Below the pieces are notes generated by a model. It ran no database searches and had not been told where the DNA came from. It worked only from the letters and a program-made list of their open reading frames with translations. This document shows positions 23,122 through 35,510 of a DNA stretch of 64,000 nucleotides, piece by piece. Source of the stretch: Chimonanthus salicifolius (taxonomy: Eukaryota > Streptophyta > Magnoliopsida > Laurales > Calycanthaceae); assembly GCA_013350335.1 (NCBI GenBank), contig CM023540.1:28747175-28811174 (forward strand), in the 5' to 3' direction. The position numbers and the translations under genes are program-made. Position 1 is the first letter of the stretch. Every line of letters starts with the position of its first letter.

Positions 23122-25838
23122 TTAAGTGGCACCACAACTGTATCTCTGAATAGTTGGCTGATGACTATTTGACTCCTCTTTGTTGGGCCAGCCTTTTAAT
23201 CCACAAATCTGAATCGCACGATCTATCTGGCATGATGCTCCAGAAGTAGCTTCTTTCTCCAACTGCAGACAGTAACTTCCAAAACTCCTTACATTCACTG
23301 TAAGTCTGAAATCCAGACTGAACAAGAATTTGAGCTCTAGTCTGTTCATCTCAACCGTACTTACTCCCCCAACTTTGGCATAATATGCATTATTAAAAAA
23401 TCTGCAGAAAACCACCCATGGCACCGTTATCAGTCAGGATAAAGCAAGACAGCTAAATGTAATGGAAGAGAGATGATAATAAATTTACCTTAAAAAAAGA
23501 AAAGAAATGATAATGAATTAAATAAATAGCCAGTGTTTGTTTACTGGCAGTGTGACTCAGGCATGCAACTTGTGAGGTTGCAACAGTGACTGAGTATGCT
23601 ACAAGACCTTGACAGCTACACTGCTATGTTTGGGAAATTAGCAGCATTTTAATATTTTTTTAACACAAGATATTTTCCAGTCAGTAGAATAGGTAGCCTC
23701 CCTGGTGGAAAACAATTTGCTAAATCCAATTATTACTGCCACCTCAAATAGATGGGATATATTTACGTAGTGATAGGATAAATAGCTTTGGTAATGACAA
23801 TGATGAGAAGAGGCAGCCTTTCTCATGTTGCAGGCAGCAAAATACAGGTGAAAGAAAAAAAATCTGTGGCACAGCTTTAGCGTGGAAAAACAGCTACTAC
23901 TCATGGCAACTTTCAAATGGGAAAATGTAAATTTCCAATCATAGGAGATGGCTCAGTATTTTGGTTTCAAGTACCTTCTTAATAGCCTCGAGTTGCAAGT
24001 GAGTTTGAGTTGAGGTGGGATGAATAAGAAAAAAAGGGTGCTTGGAGAAGGTCCCAAACACAAATTTTCGCCTCAAATCACAAGCAAGATTAAAATGGGC
24101 AGATTTTCTTAAAAGAAGGGGGTATACATCTATTTACTTTATCTATGTATAAAAAGACAATTTAAGGTGTCCGTCTAATGAACTTGACTATCACTTATTA
24201 AATAGTTGTTTTCTATTATTGGCAAAAAAGGGGAAATAATTGTGTTGGAAGGATTTGGTCCAACTTTATCATACTATTATCTAAAAATAGAGGAAATTCA
24301 TGCAAAAATTAACTAAAATTAAAAAACAAGAGAATTTCTAATTAAATTTGGTAAGTTTGAAAGATATGGCAAAAAAATTTTACATTAGTATCTAAAATAA
24401 TAAAAAAAATTATACAAAAATTTGTAAATGGAAGAAAGAACTTTTCTCTATAAAATTTTGACCAATGTTACTCACATAAAGCATGTGGTTCTTGCTAGTT
24501 TAACTAAATTCCTACTTAGGGGTGTGAGAGGGTATCATTTTATTTTGTTAACTTAAGAGGTGGAAAATTATTGCCTATATTATATGATCGGAAAGCATTT
24601 TAAAAATTGCATAGAATTATAGTATTCTCTTAAATGAAGACTTTTCCGTTTTTCTTTTTTCTATGAGGGGGAGAGAGAGTTTTAAGTGGAGATAGATAGA
24701 TTATCTACTGTCTCCACCCTCCACCTAGATCGCGGATAGACACTAAAGCACACTTTTAGCACCAAGGAATTTATAAGCAAGATATGACATGTAATTATGT
24801 AAAGAAACAAGGTGATACTTTTTCAACATAATTAATATGTTTATATTAATGATTAGAGAACTTTATCAAAAGACAAGAATGCAGTCAAAGGGAATAAGAC
24901 CAAGCATTAGACAGAAAAATCTGAGCTAAAATGAAGCAAACAAACATGAAACAGCTTAAAAAGATCAGAAATAATGCAAAGTAGAACCACACGCCAGGTT
25001 AATATCTAAAAGAAAACTCTGCAAGAGGATCCTTCTTTGAATAGAGCACCAGCAGGTCATTTAGCCACCCAATGGACATGCTTTAGAATGAAATTCACCA
25101 TTCTCTCAATAGATCTAAATGCCTTGACACAGTAAAGGGACTCCCAGGGAATAACACACCTTTTGCCCACTGAATGAAAGAAATGGAGTCTCAACCAATT
25201 GATATCTCACTCTATTCTCATGGAAGTCCAAAGCAATACATTCCCAGTTTGAAAGTCTCATCCTCAGTAAAATAAAGTAATTAATTAAGAAAATTAGTTT
25301 TCTAAGATTTTTTTGCAAAACTATTCAAAATAATCTAGAACATTTTCAACTGGCAAAGAACTTAATACACTTTTTGGGGCATGATTCAAACATAGAAATT
25401 AACACCGTGACACATCAGTGCTTAAGTCACTTACGCATCATCGATAAATTTTGCCGCCACCACTACACTTGTGATTAGAAGCCGGTGAACATTCAGGGAA
25501 GTTAGATGAACATCTGGTTGTTGAAGAAACCTGTCCATGTATATATGCGCAAGGACAAAACATGATGGGCTGCAGTTTGAATACTTGAAGATCCTATCGA
25601 TGTATTGCCGAATGCTCAAATTGGGTGCTCGCAATCCATGGAAAACTGTAATTATCTCTTTCCTTTTTGTTGTCTGCAGTAACTTCTCATTCTTTTGAAC
25701 AGATCTCTCAAGAAGCGAAGAAAGAAGTGATAAGACATGTGGGGTATCAGGAATTCCTTTCCGTGATTCATTCAGACCCAAAGCTAGATAGATCTCAGGC
25801 CCTACAGTTTCATTATCGACTCCCAATGACCCCATCAT
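23122..25838 (-). CDS. CYCU3-1: U/P-type cyclin (CYCU3/CYCP3-like)
   Basis: Two exons on the minus strand: 25838-25435 and 23401-23122, joined in phase (GC|A = Ala) across a 2.03-kb GT-AG intron, giving 227 residues. The cyclin box spans about residues 60-190: VFHGLRAPNLSIRQYIDRIF, then CSPSCFVLAHIYMDRFL, NVHRLLITSVVVAAKFIDD, FFNNAYYAKVGGVSTVEMN and RLELKFLFSLDFRL. These are hallmarks of the short PHO80-like plant U/P cyclins, which pair with A-type CDKs and link nutrient or phosphate status to the cell cycle. Length agrees with Arabidopsis CYCU3-1 (about 220). Two adjacent ATGs (25838, 25835) are possible starts. The frame extends upstream to 25859, but a TACTGCAG acceptor at 25846-25845 suggests that part is intron. 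The gene converges on the kinesin, 308 bp between stops. Confidence 0.9.
23402..25434 (-). other. Intron of the cyclin gene
   Basis: Donor GTAAGT follows GATGATGC at 25434; acceptor CTGCAG ends at 23402. AT-rich, with no coding exon or intact transposon recognised. The intron lies at the same codon (after the AAK-FIDD helix) as in the known plant family. Confidence 0.7.
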
Positions 25839-25844
25839 GAACAG

Positions 25845-28587
25845 CTGCAGTACATCCATAAGAATAAATTGTTTAGATTGTACTCAATAATTAATTCAGC
25901 ATTTATATTTTCAATACAAACATGTGAAAGGGAAAAAAGAAGAGGTTCAAGATGTAAGCCTATGATCAAATATATAAGGCTTCCACAATCATTAGGGGGA
26001 ACATGAGAAGGCTTCCACAATGAGTGTATTTTTTTGACAATAATCCTAGAAATTCCACTAGTCTACTTCAATAGTCACAGATTTCTAAGTACTTAAGATG
26101 ATGGTATTCACCTTTGAATGCCAACATTTTAAAAAATTAGAAGCAAATGAACTAAGGATGAATTATAATGAATTCTTACAAGAATGAGATGAGAGAAAAT
26201 GAAGAAAGAAATGGTATAGTAAAAAAGCTTAGTAGTTCAAGAAAAAGCAACACCCCTACCATCAGATGAATCACATGACAATTCTTATCAGTCACTGATT
26301 TCAGCTTGCCACCATTTTACAAAAGAACTAAGTGAATGCACCAAGGATAGATTATAATGAATTTTTACAAGGAGGAGAAAATGAAAGTAGTAACTTTAAG
26401 AGCTTAACAGTTCTAGAAAAAGAATACCCATACCATCAATTGGCATATATGACAATTTCATGAGGCATCCATCTCAAACATGTCACCGGAAGTAAATTAC
26501 AACACTGCTTCATTCATTGGTATTCATGTGCAGAATCGATGAAGCACCAATGTGTTACTTTTGCTAACTAACATTAATTAAAAACTTATATTTTAAAGCA
26601 AACAAATATAATATATAACGCTATAATCCCCCACACACTCCTTGTGGGCCCCCATTTCAAGTTCTAGCCCAAGCCCAAGCCCAAGCCCTGCAGGGCCCCA
26701 CCCATCCAAGAGAGTCAAGACATTATTCCATAAAAGCAGCTTGATATGATGTAACCAAAAACAAGGCTCCTGAAGCATGACAACAGAACCAGAAACGAAG
26801 TACGAGTACTTGGCTAATCATACTTAAATAGTTAAATGTACCCATTTGCAAGTACTGAGCTCTAATAGGCAGGCTTATAATTTGGACTCATAATTCTTGT
26901 CCTTATCCAGATCTGAACTTAAATTCAGGTATTAAATGGGTGGTCAAGGGATTTCGCTTTTCTTATGTGGTGAGCTTGCAAAAGTTAACAGATTTGGTCC
27001 ATTGACAGTCCTCTCTTTCGAGATAAAAAGAACAGAAAAATAAAAATAAAAAGGTGTATAGATGATTATATCTTATATGTTCATACATATCCATATCTTC
27101 AAGTGAAACAAGATTTCAAACCTCAACATCATCATTGAGCCATTTATCCCATCTAAGGTTGCAACTTATAATTAGATTTTCCATGGGCCAGCTGCCTATT
27201 TGACACCTAAATTGCTTAAATCAAAACCTTGTAGTTGTAAGGATGAGCACTTACTTGAACTACAGGTCTTGTGAAATCTGTAACATAGACTTCAGGTATC
27301 TAACCTAGAATGCGGGGATCACAACAGGCATGTAACTGCAATCACTATGGAATCAAAATCAAATGGCAAATGGCAATTCAAATGTATTTACGATCCCAAA
27401 GGGAAAGCAAGCAGATGTGTGATGGGTCATTACTCATTTTTGTCCCATTTGACAAATTAAGGCATTGACATTATAGAGTAGAAGCAAAATTTCAGCAGTA
27501 GTAATCAGATAAAGAGGGACATCCAGAAAAATTAAATATCCATTTATACGCATCAGCATTTTTTCACATATTTACTCATATTCAGAGTCCAGACAATGGA
27601 ATAAAAACCCAAGAAACTGATTTACCTTGACTTTAGGTAAGGAATGAGAGAGAAAGAAAATTTCACCTATAGCCATATCCATAGTGCAGACCATGGAATT
27701 AAAACTGAAATAAAACTGATATGACATGAATTTAGGTAAGAAATGAGAAAGCAAGTCAAATGAGCTTGAAGTGAGTTGGAACTTGATTGGGTACCCTGGT
27801 AGATTCCAATCTGATACAGAGTTATAAAACCATGATTCACACACATCCTAATTTACTACTCATAAATGGCTGAAACAGTTTGCCCATAAACACTATCAAT
27901 TCCTCATCACAGAGTAAGATCTAGTTCATTCTCTTCTAAAACATACCATAGAGATAAATTAGATGAAAATTTCAAATGTAGAAGGATATAACAATTTTAC
28001 TGCTTGCACAGTGGCATCAAAACATCAGATCTCAAACCCAGAAATATGTTTTAAAAAGTAAAGATTCTAAATTTCTAATCAACCACACAAATCTTAATCA
28101 TCCACTATCTACCTCCACCAAAAACCTTGAAAAGATAGTCAGATTTGCACCTACAAAACAAAAAAAATGTACATGGAAAAAGATGAAACATGCAAACCCA
28201 TATGAATCAATATGATAAAAATTTGGGATCGTTTAAGTAAACCAAACAAAACTTACAAAAAAAAAAAAACCCATTGGACCAAACAGTTAACCAAATAACT
28301 CATCAAAATATTGGAAAGATCCATATAACCCACCTAATACCTTCCAACTACATGCCATTTTCCAAATATATGCATGAATTTAAGAGAAAATTCAAGCTTA
28401 ACCAAGACCAAAATTGTATGAGTGTGTATATAAGCTATTAAAAGAAATGACAAATCCAGTGAATATAAATAAGACTCATCTAAGAAAGAGTTCATAAAAG
28501 AAAAAACGTAGAATGTGAAGAGGAGAGAGGAAATTGAAGGTAAGAATTACAAGTTCTGAAAAGAAGAGAGAGACATGAAAATCTTAC
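25845..28587 (-). other. Probable 5'-UTR intron of the cyclin gene
   Basis: On the minus strand, a strong acceptor TACTGCAG is at 25846-25845 just before the start codon, and GAAGCT/GTAAGAT forms a donor at 28588/28587. In between is 2.7 kb of AT-rich DNA without coding frames. Inferred from splice signals; a transcript is needed to confirm. Confidence 0.4.
26094..26480. repeat. Degenerate direct duplication of about 200 bp
   Basis: The order ATGAACTAAGGATG, ATTATAATGAATT, TTACAAG, GAGAAAATGAA, TTCAAGAAAAAG, ACCATCA, ATGACAATT at 26148-26285 recurs as AAGTGAATGCACC, AAGGATAGATTATAATGAATT, TTACAAG, GAGAAAATGAA, TTCTAGAAAAAG, ACCATCA and ATGACAATT at 26330-26458. It lies within the presumed leader intron of the cyclin gene. 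Confidence 0.6.
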
Positions 28588-28860
28588 AGCTTCTTCAGAG
28601 ATCTAAATCACCCTTTTTTCTACATGAGCATGAGCATCAGCACCATGAAAATTGAAAATACCCTAAAGATTAGGATCCAGTTCTACATCTCTCCTTGAAT
28701 CCACCTCAGCTCCTCCCATTGCTTGCTTTATGCTTACTGTGAGAAGCAAAAGCTGAGACAAGAGGACTGAGGAGAAAGACAGATTGCGTTTCACACGACA
28801 TCTCTCGCTTCTTTATTCTCCTGCCTTTACTCTCTCTATTTCTCTCTTAGAAATTTGAAA
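28588..28860 (-). promoter_or_regulatory. Putative first exon and core promoter of the cyclin gene
   Basis: Minus-strand reading is C/T-rich and gene-leader-like, unlike the AT-rich DNA on both sides, and ends at the donor at 28588. The plus strand shows GAGAGAAAGACAG and CTCTCTATTTCTCTC near 28830-28848. No clear TATA box. Extent of the exon is a guess. Confidence 0.3.
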
Positions 28861-29433
28861 ATACTATTTAAAATAAAATTTCATTTTAAAGATGATTTTA
28901 ATTAAATTCTTAAAATTACATAAAATTATTTAAAGCATATTAAAATATTAGATATCAACTATATTATAATAAAATGGACTTATAGTGTTTGATATTTATA
29001 CCGTTGCTTCTTAATATTTTAGATTGAATCCAAAAAAAAATCTTTTAATTTCAATATTAATATCCTAGAAGTTGATATCATTTGTCTTATGGAAACATTT
29101 GTATAATAGTTTAGTTTTACATACAAAACCAAAATTTAAAATAATATAACATTACAGTTTTATGAATCTCTTATTCATTATAATTGTATTTTAAAAAACC
29201 AAAAGTCTTTAAACAAACTATTTGAGCTGATTCAATTGGTTAAAATCTTGAGTTGAGTGGATTAACAAATTTAATTATTTTATTAATTAAACTAAAAGTA
29301 ATTTAATTTAATAAATTTAAATTAAGTTTAATTTTCAACTATAAAGATAATTTTAGTTATAAAGGTAAAAATATATTAGAAATAATTTAATTAAAATTAA
29401 ACAATTTTTACTTTAAGGCCGTGTCACATGTTT

Positions 29434-29435
<2 letters not shown>
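28861..29435. other. Intergenic AT-rich DNA, no gene seen
   Basis: Very AT-rich; only short low-complexity words. No frame, RNA gene or element recognised. Confidence 0.5.

Positions 29436-29479
<44 letters not shown>
29436..29479 (+). repeat. (CT)n microsatellite
   Basis: About 21 CT units, followed by a short GC-richer stretch (29480-29540, CGCCGG and CGGCGC words) that resembles a leader but has no gene after it. Confidence 0.9.
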
Positions 29480-29482
<3 letters not shown>

Positions 29483-29740
29483 ACTCGCCGGTGAAATAAG
29501 CGTCGGTGCTTCCACGATCGGCGCATTTCGGTGCGGAACAGTTAAAAAAGAGTCATGGTTTGATGGCTTACCAATTCAAGTGGTAACACGAGCTCTATTA
29601 CGATGGGACCCATAAATGGACAAAGTGAATATGGATTATTCGTAGCGTTGAGGGTTTTTTTTTCTTTTTAATAATTTAATAGGCGGTAGGGTTTTAAGAT
29701 AGTATCGTTAGATGATAAATTGAGTTGAGAGATTATAATT

Positions 29741-30055
29741 AAATAGGCATGATAAAGATAAGTAAATTATTAAAGCAATGGAGAACAGATAAAAGAAAAA
29801 ATATAATTAAAAGTCGAGTAGAAGGCATTATAATTTATAGTAGAATTAAATTGAAAATTAAAATTTGAAAAGATTGCTCTAGATAAATGAAATATTAGAT
29901 GGTCATTTCATCTATAAAATCTCTATTTTCAATTAAATTCAAATATCATGATATGATAAAATAGGCATGATAAAGATAAGTAAATTATTAAAGCACTGGA
30001 GAAGAGATAAAAGAAAAATATAATTAAAAGTAAATTAGAAGGCATTATAATTTAA
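29741..30055. repeat. Direct duplication of a 97-bp block
   Basis: 29741-29838 and 29959-30055 share AAATAGGCATGATAAAG, TAAGTAAATTATTAAAGCA, AGATAAAAGAAAAA and GAAGGCATTATAATTTA in the same order with few differences. The spacer is about 120 bp. No terminal structure marks it as an LTR pair. Confidence 0.75.
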
Positions 30056-30659
30056 AACCTTTGATTAAATCATGGCAATTTCATTGAAGGTAACCTAATT
30101 ACAACATGTTCGAATAGTTATTGGTTCCCTTTCCTATTAAAATTTTATGGTAACTTAAGCTTTAAAAGGAATGCTTTAAGAGTGGATTTCTCCCGTAAAA
30201 ATCTACATCCAAACGTCTACCTTTTTCATTAATTTTTTATTTTTCTCATATCCTTTTAAATTTATTTGTAGATAAAAATAGTTAAAATAATTTAGGAAAA
30301 CGGTTAATGATAATTGTAGATGAAGTATAAAATACGTAGCATATACACCTCTAAACTTTTATCATTTTAAAATAAAATAAAGTGCTAAATTTATTTACTC
30401 AAGCATAAACTAAAATAGAATAACAGCTATATTTGATTCAAGATAGTCACCCATGTCGATGAGGTTGTGGTATTTGATTATAATGGTAATTTAATACAAC
30501 AAAATATGTACTTTTAAAGTTTTAATAATCATAAGAAGTTATTTTGATGGACAAAATCCACCATTATTTTATACCTGGTGTGTACTGAATTGATAAGTCT
30601 ATTATATGTCTCAAAGATTTTATGAGGTGAGAGTGAGACGTCCTGATACATTGATTTTA

Positions 30660-30942
30660 AAAATAAAAGGGTAACAATTCTCTCATGGGTGTTTTTTTAA
30701 CAAGATACGAGATTTAGAGTATTGCCTATTTTACCCTTCTATTATAGTATAAATTGGCTCAATGAAATTATTTAAATTAGACTAATTTTTTATATAAAAC
30801 AACAAATCAGATCACTTACTGACTCACTAATTTTTTTTTTAATATTTTTGCACGACAGTGGAAGAGTAAAATGAATAATACCCTAAATCTCGTGTCTTGT
30901 TATACAAAATGTCTGTGAGAAGATTCCTACCGAAATAAAATC
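30660..30942. mobile_element. MITE-like foldback element
   Basis: The left arm (about 30660-30745) and right arm (about 30858-30942) are inverted copies. AACAAGATACGAGATTTAGAGTATT on the left pairs with AATACCCTAAATCTCGTGTCTTGTT on the right, and the outer GTAACAATTCTCTC pairs with GAGAAGATTCCTAC. The central 110 bp has no coding frame. Exact ends and target duplication were not resolved. Confidence 0.65.
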
Positions 30943-32790
30943 ATTTAAGAGATAAAACTTTGACTTTTATTAGAATGATTGGATGAATTCCTAAGTTTTG
31001 ACTAGGTGAAGTGAAATTTACATGTAAGGCTCTGACGAATCAGTTGATCATTGGATCTCAACATCTAGTCGTTATAAACGGTGGATTAAAAAATTAACTA
31101 CTTACAAATTATAAGGTCTTATTTCTATTAAACAGAAGTACACTATAAATTTGGATAATCTACTTTATATTATAATATATTTAATTTAACAGTAAATAAT
31201 TTTAGTAGATAATAAACATTAAATCCGTAAATAATTACAATAAAATATTGAGATATACAAATTTTAATTAGAAATAGTCTACATTTAAAAATTAACTGTA
31301 TCTTAACATAATTTACCATATTATCATAAACCTCATTTAATCATTCTTATCGTGAATCTCTCCTTCAATCATTTGTCATCATTTAATATGATGAGGTCCC
31401 CATGTGGGAAAGTTCACAAATGGACAGCTATCCATACACCAACTCGATGGCCATTGATATTGTGGGTCCTACTATTCTAAAAAATAATTGGACCATTACC
31501 AATTGAAGGTCCATTAATGGTTGTGGGTCCCACCATTCAAAAAAAGAAAATATAGGACCCAGAGTGACATGTGAATTTGTAGTCCTTCGGGATTGGTAAA
31601 GCAGATGCACAGTCCTCCATTAGCGCCGAATTGTTAAAAGCAAATTTTGTCATCATCCACCATTAAAACCATTTTAATTACAAATGATTGATACCATGGC
31701 ATGTGACACAGCATAGAGTGTTCTAATAAGGAATAATTAGTGATGCAATGTGATTGTCCCCAACTTGCATACAAGTGGGGCTATAATTGATTATTTTTAT
31801 TAAAGGATGGTGTCGAGTTCGTTTAAATCTTAAGTAATCTAAGAAGTATATATACTTTTTTTTTTACAGAGAGTAGTTCTTTAGATGAAATAAGAATCGA
31901 ACTCAAAACTTCTGTTTCTTTAAATAGACTTTTCGTCATTAGTCTAATGCCTTCGAGTTGATAGACTATTATTGATAAGAAATTTTCTACAAGAATTAAG
32001 GGAAGAAGATCAGGAGTTCAACTAAGTTATACTGAACTTGACCTTGAGTTAGTTCATGTTATAGTCTAAATTGTAAATACATGATTCATATTCAGATTGG
32101 TACTATGTAGGTCTAAATTATTTGAACTCATGCTCAAATTCTAACTAATAAATAAAGGACTTATTTAGTCTTTTGATTTTTTTGATCACAATCAATTTTA
32201 CTTTAAATTAATTATTACTATTATTTTATAACTTTAAAATTAAAGATCAATTGTTCGTTGTTTATTGTGCACAAATTTTTGATGAAATTTATCATTCGAA
32301 TCAGAGTTCTTTTTTCATCGTGTAAATTATCATTATGACTACGAATTCTATTACATTCATTATACTACTCTTCTGATTTAAAAGGTTGTTTGAATTAACT
32401 CGTTAAAAATGACCGCTAGACATCATTCTCTTACCATTTTAATAATAATAATTATAGAGAAAGATTAATATAATAAACTATCAATTAATTAAATAAATAT
32501 TCTATCATATCAGTTATATTATCTTAATAAATAAAATTAATTCTTCAACTAGAACCACTCCAACATCCAATTACAATTTCACTTTCCCTATTGTACATTC
32601 TCTGTCCTAAAGACATTCTTCCACCATGAAATACATTCGGGGATACAAATACATACTCTAGGGGCCACTTAAAACTAATGGGCCCACTTCTAGAGTGGCA
32701 TATAAGGAGGCGAGCACTGGCTGGGTCCCATTTTTCATCCCTATCGGTGGCCCCACACAATGACAACTTGAAGTAGCCTGCTGGGCCACG
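30943..32790. other. Intergenic DNA, no gene seen
   Basis: Stop-rich. Around 31390-31560 two similar GGACCATTA/GGTCCATTA-type blocks with TTGTGGGTCC words are spaced by about 70 bp. 31830-31970 has a GAATCGAACTCAAAACTTC word of the SINE type but no clear body. Confidence 0.4.
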
Positions 32791-32826
32791 AAAGTTGGTG
32801 GTTCACAGGCCCTTGCCACCAACTTT
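32791..32826. repeat. Perfect 11-bp inverted repeat (hairpin)
   Basis: AAAGTTGGTGG (32791-32801) and CCACCAACTTT (32816-32826) form an uninterrupted stem with a 14-nt loop in an otherwise noncoding stretch. No T tract follows, so it is not a pol III or bacterial-type terminator. Confidence 0.7.
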
Positions 32827-34364
32827 GCCATTGCTGCCACAAGAAGAAAGTGAAGAACATTGATTGACTTGCACGTATACATTTCTAGGTACATCCTAAG
32901 AGTACCGAACAACCGATTACGAAGCATGTTTGTCTGGAGAAATTATCCATTCGTAACTGGTTCGAAAAATTAGTGTTTATCACTTTATCCAGTGGTGAAA
33001 AAAGTCACTTGAAACGTATTTCAGTTACAGTTTCTTTCTTTTCTAATATTTAAAAATATATTAAAAAATAAAAATGTGAAAAAATAAAAAATATAGTGTG
33101 AGCATATTTTTGTTAAAAATATGGTAATTTTTATTGAGTATTAGATCTTTGAAAATCAATATTTCAATACAAATAAAGTATATTCTAAAAATTAAAAAAT
33201 TAAAAAATATCTAAAAAATTTAGAAAATAAGAAATCTACATGAGAAAACAATCTAATATGAAATTCATGTTCTAGTATCCTATAGTGATATGTATCTTCT
33301 ATTACAAATTAATATTTTATCATAGAAAATTTAATTTTATAAACATATAAAAATATTAGAAAAATCACACAATCACCTGGTAACTCTCACTCATCTCATG
33401 ATTTAAATCTATTTTCATTAAATTGTAAAAACATATTTTAAGATAGAGCTTGAAAACATAACTTCCAAACATGTAAATAGAGCGTTGCTATGTAAATTGG
33501 TAAGAGAGAGAATCCGTAAGGATTGACTTAGCGGTCAAGAATCCGTCTCAGTTGCAGAAGGTCTTACCTTCAAGTTACTCTCAACACAAAAACACCACTC
33601 TCCATAATTTTACCTAGCGTATGGATTAGAAAGTTTGCACATATTTTAAAGATTACTCAGGTACTCTATGAGGCGAAGATACTTTACTCAGTAGATCTCT
33701 TGACATAATCATCTCATTTTGAGTTCGAATCTCATCTCACTTTAAATGATCACTTTTCATAGTTTTATTCAATATTTATGAATAGTAAAACTTGCACACA
33801 TTATGAGGATTAATTACCCGCTTGGAATACCCTAAAGATAATGGTCCCTTTGACATAGCTATAGAGATGGGGTTAATTTCAACTATGAATCTGACGTGAT
33901 TGGTCGTCTACGGTAAAATGTGGTTGATTGATTTTCAAAAGAATTAAATAAGAGAGCGATTTTATGAATATTTAGTATTGAGCTTATTTATTAGATGCAT
34001 GCTTGCATGTTAATTATGAAAATCAAAAGTTGAAAAGAATCCTAGGCGAGTTTTCTGAATTAATTTTATCTAAATGCAAGTCAAAAGAAAACTTAATTAA
34101 ATATTATTTAATGGCACGCACAACTTCGAATGCTTGTGAGCCATAATTTATTTTAAAAAGCTGTGCAACATTGATTAGCACTTAATCACATGTGATGCCC
34201 ACCTTAATCTGCTGGGTTGGTGGGTGTGATTCATGCCACACCTGTCACTCTGAGGTGGCCACAACTGGAGTAGGTATGGTTAGATTTGACGCTAACCTTA
34301 GTTTGGACTTCGTTTGTAATTTAATGGCTAGATTTTAGTTTAATTTTTTTTTTTATTATTTTTT
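32827..34364. other. Intergenic AT-rich DNA with weak SINE-type words
   Basis: GAGTTCGAATCTCATCTCAC near 33720-33740 is B-box-like and lies in a 150-bp non-AT-rich block, possibly a decayed SINE. Otherwise nothing. Confidence 0.4.
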
Positions 34365-34505
34365 TAAATTTACGTGTGGAAAACTGCAGGATACTCAGTA
34401 TAAAACCCTCAAGAGTGGACCTCTATCCCTAAGGTACAGCAAGGTTAGGCCACAGGGATTCGAACCCGTGACCTCCCGCTTCCTGAAACGGGAGGTAACT
34501 AGCTG
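34365..34505 (-). repeat. tRNA-derived SINE-like copy
   Basis: On the minus strand GGTTCGAATCC at 34466-34456 is a perfect B box. A GTGACCTCCCGC block and inverted CCCGCTTCCTGAAACGGG follow on the plus side. The body reads GTGTGGAAAACTGCAGGATACTCAG on the plus strand, shared with the copy at 15085-15245. A T run lies at 34341-34357, which is where an antisense A-tail would be. Confidence 0.5.
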
Positions 34506-34894
34506 AAAAATTTCTCTCTTATTTTTTTAAAATCATCTTTATCAGACGATACATATTGTATCGATCGAGATTTGTTTCCCTGTATCGATATATAATTTAG
34601 CCAGCCATATAATTAAATAATAATTTTTTAGATGACATGGCTGGCTATAATTTTTAGCCAGTCTTGTCATACGGTATAGTATTTTACCTAAAATGGTTAC
34701 TTTTTAATATTTTATTATTATTTTTTTTATATACATTTTTTAACAAATTTAAAAGAAAATAAATATAAAGATATTACTTATTTTTTTCACAAGTAATTAA
34801 ATAAACAAAACATACATATTTTTTGTTTCTCATATATTTTTTTTTATTTTACAAATGTAAAGGAAAAAAATTGAGGAGTAATTTCTTTTTAAAA

Positions 34895-35510
34895 TTTTAA
34901 AGTTATTTTTTAAGCACTGTATATTTTCAAAATTTCTCAAATTAAATATCCAGAGTAATTACGATGGTCTGATAAAAATACTTTAAGAATTTAAGGTCTT
35001 TTGACACTCCCAAATGCTTAAAACACAGTGTTTTACAAATAAGGGTATCCCTTGGTTGTGTGGAAAATATATTTGGGAGTGTCAAAAGACCTTGAAGTCT
35101 TAAAGTATTTTTATCAGACTATCGTAATTAGTCCAGATATTCAATTTGATAAATTTTGGAAATACACAGTGCTTAAAAAATAACTGTCTATATTGTCGAT
35201 ATCTCCTTTAAAACTTTAAAATTATTTTTTAAGCACTGTGTATTTCTAAAATTTCTCAAATTGAATATCCGGGCTAATTACTATAACTTGATAAAAATAC
35301 TTTAAGACTTTAAGGTCTTTTGATACTCCGAAATATATTTTCCACACAGCTAAGGGATACCCTTATTTGTAAAATACTGTGTTTTAAGCATTTAGAGGTG
35401 TCAAAAGACCTTGAATTCTTAAAGCATTTTTATCAGACTATCGTAATTAGTCTGGATATTTAATTTGAGAAATTTTAAAAATACACAGTGCTTAAAAAAT
35501 AACTTTAAAA
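34895..35510. mobile_element. Double palindrome: four-arm foldback element
   Basis: 616 bp beginning TTTTAAAGTT and ending with its exact reverse complement AACTTTAAAA. Each half is itself a palindrome: TTTTTTAAGCACTGT...CACAGTGCTTAAAAAA at both 34907-35176 and 35225-35498. The loops of the two halves are also mutual reverse complements, with AAGGGTATCCCTTGGTTGTGTGG in one half and CCACACAGCTAAGGGATACCCTT in the other. The arm sequence therefore occurs four times and the loop twice. No coding frame. It looks like a MITE duplicated in inverted orientation about a centre near 35,202. Confidence 0.8.

Noticed and set aside
34440..34500. tRNA gene on the minus strand
   Set aside because: B box present, but no acceptor stem or anticodon arm could be formed; scored as SINE-like.
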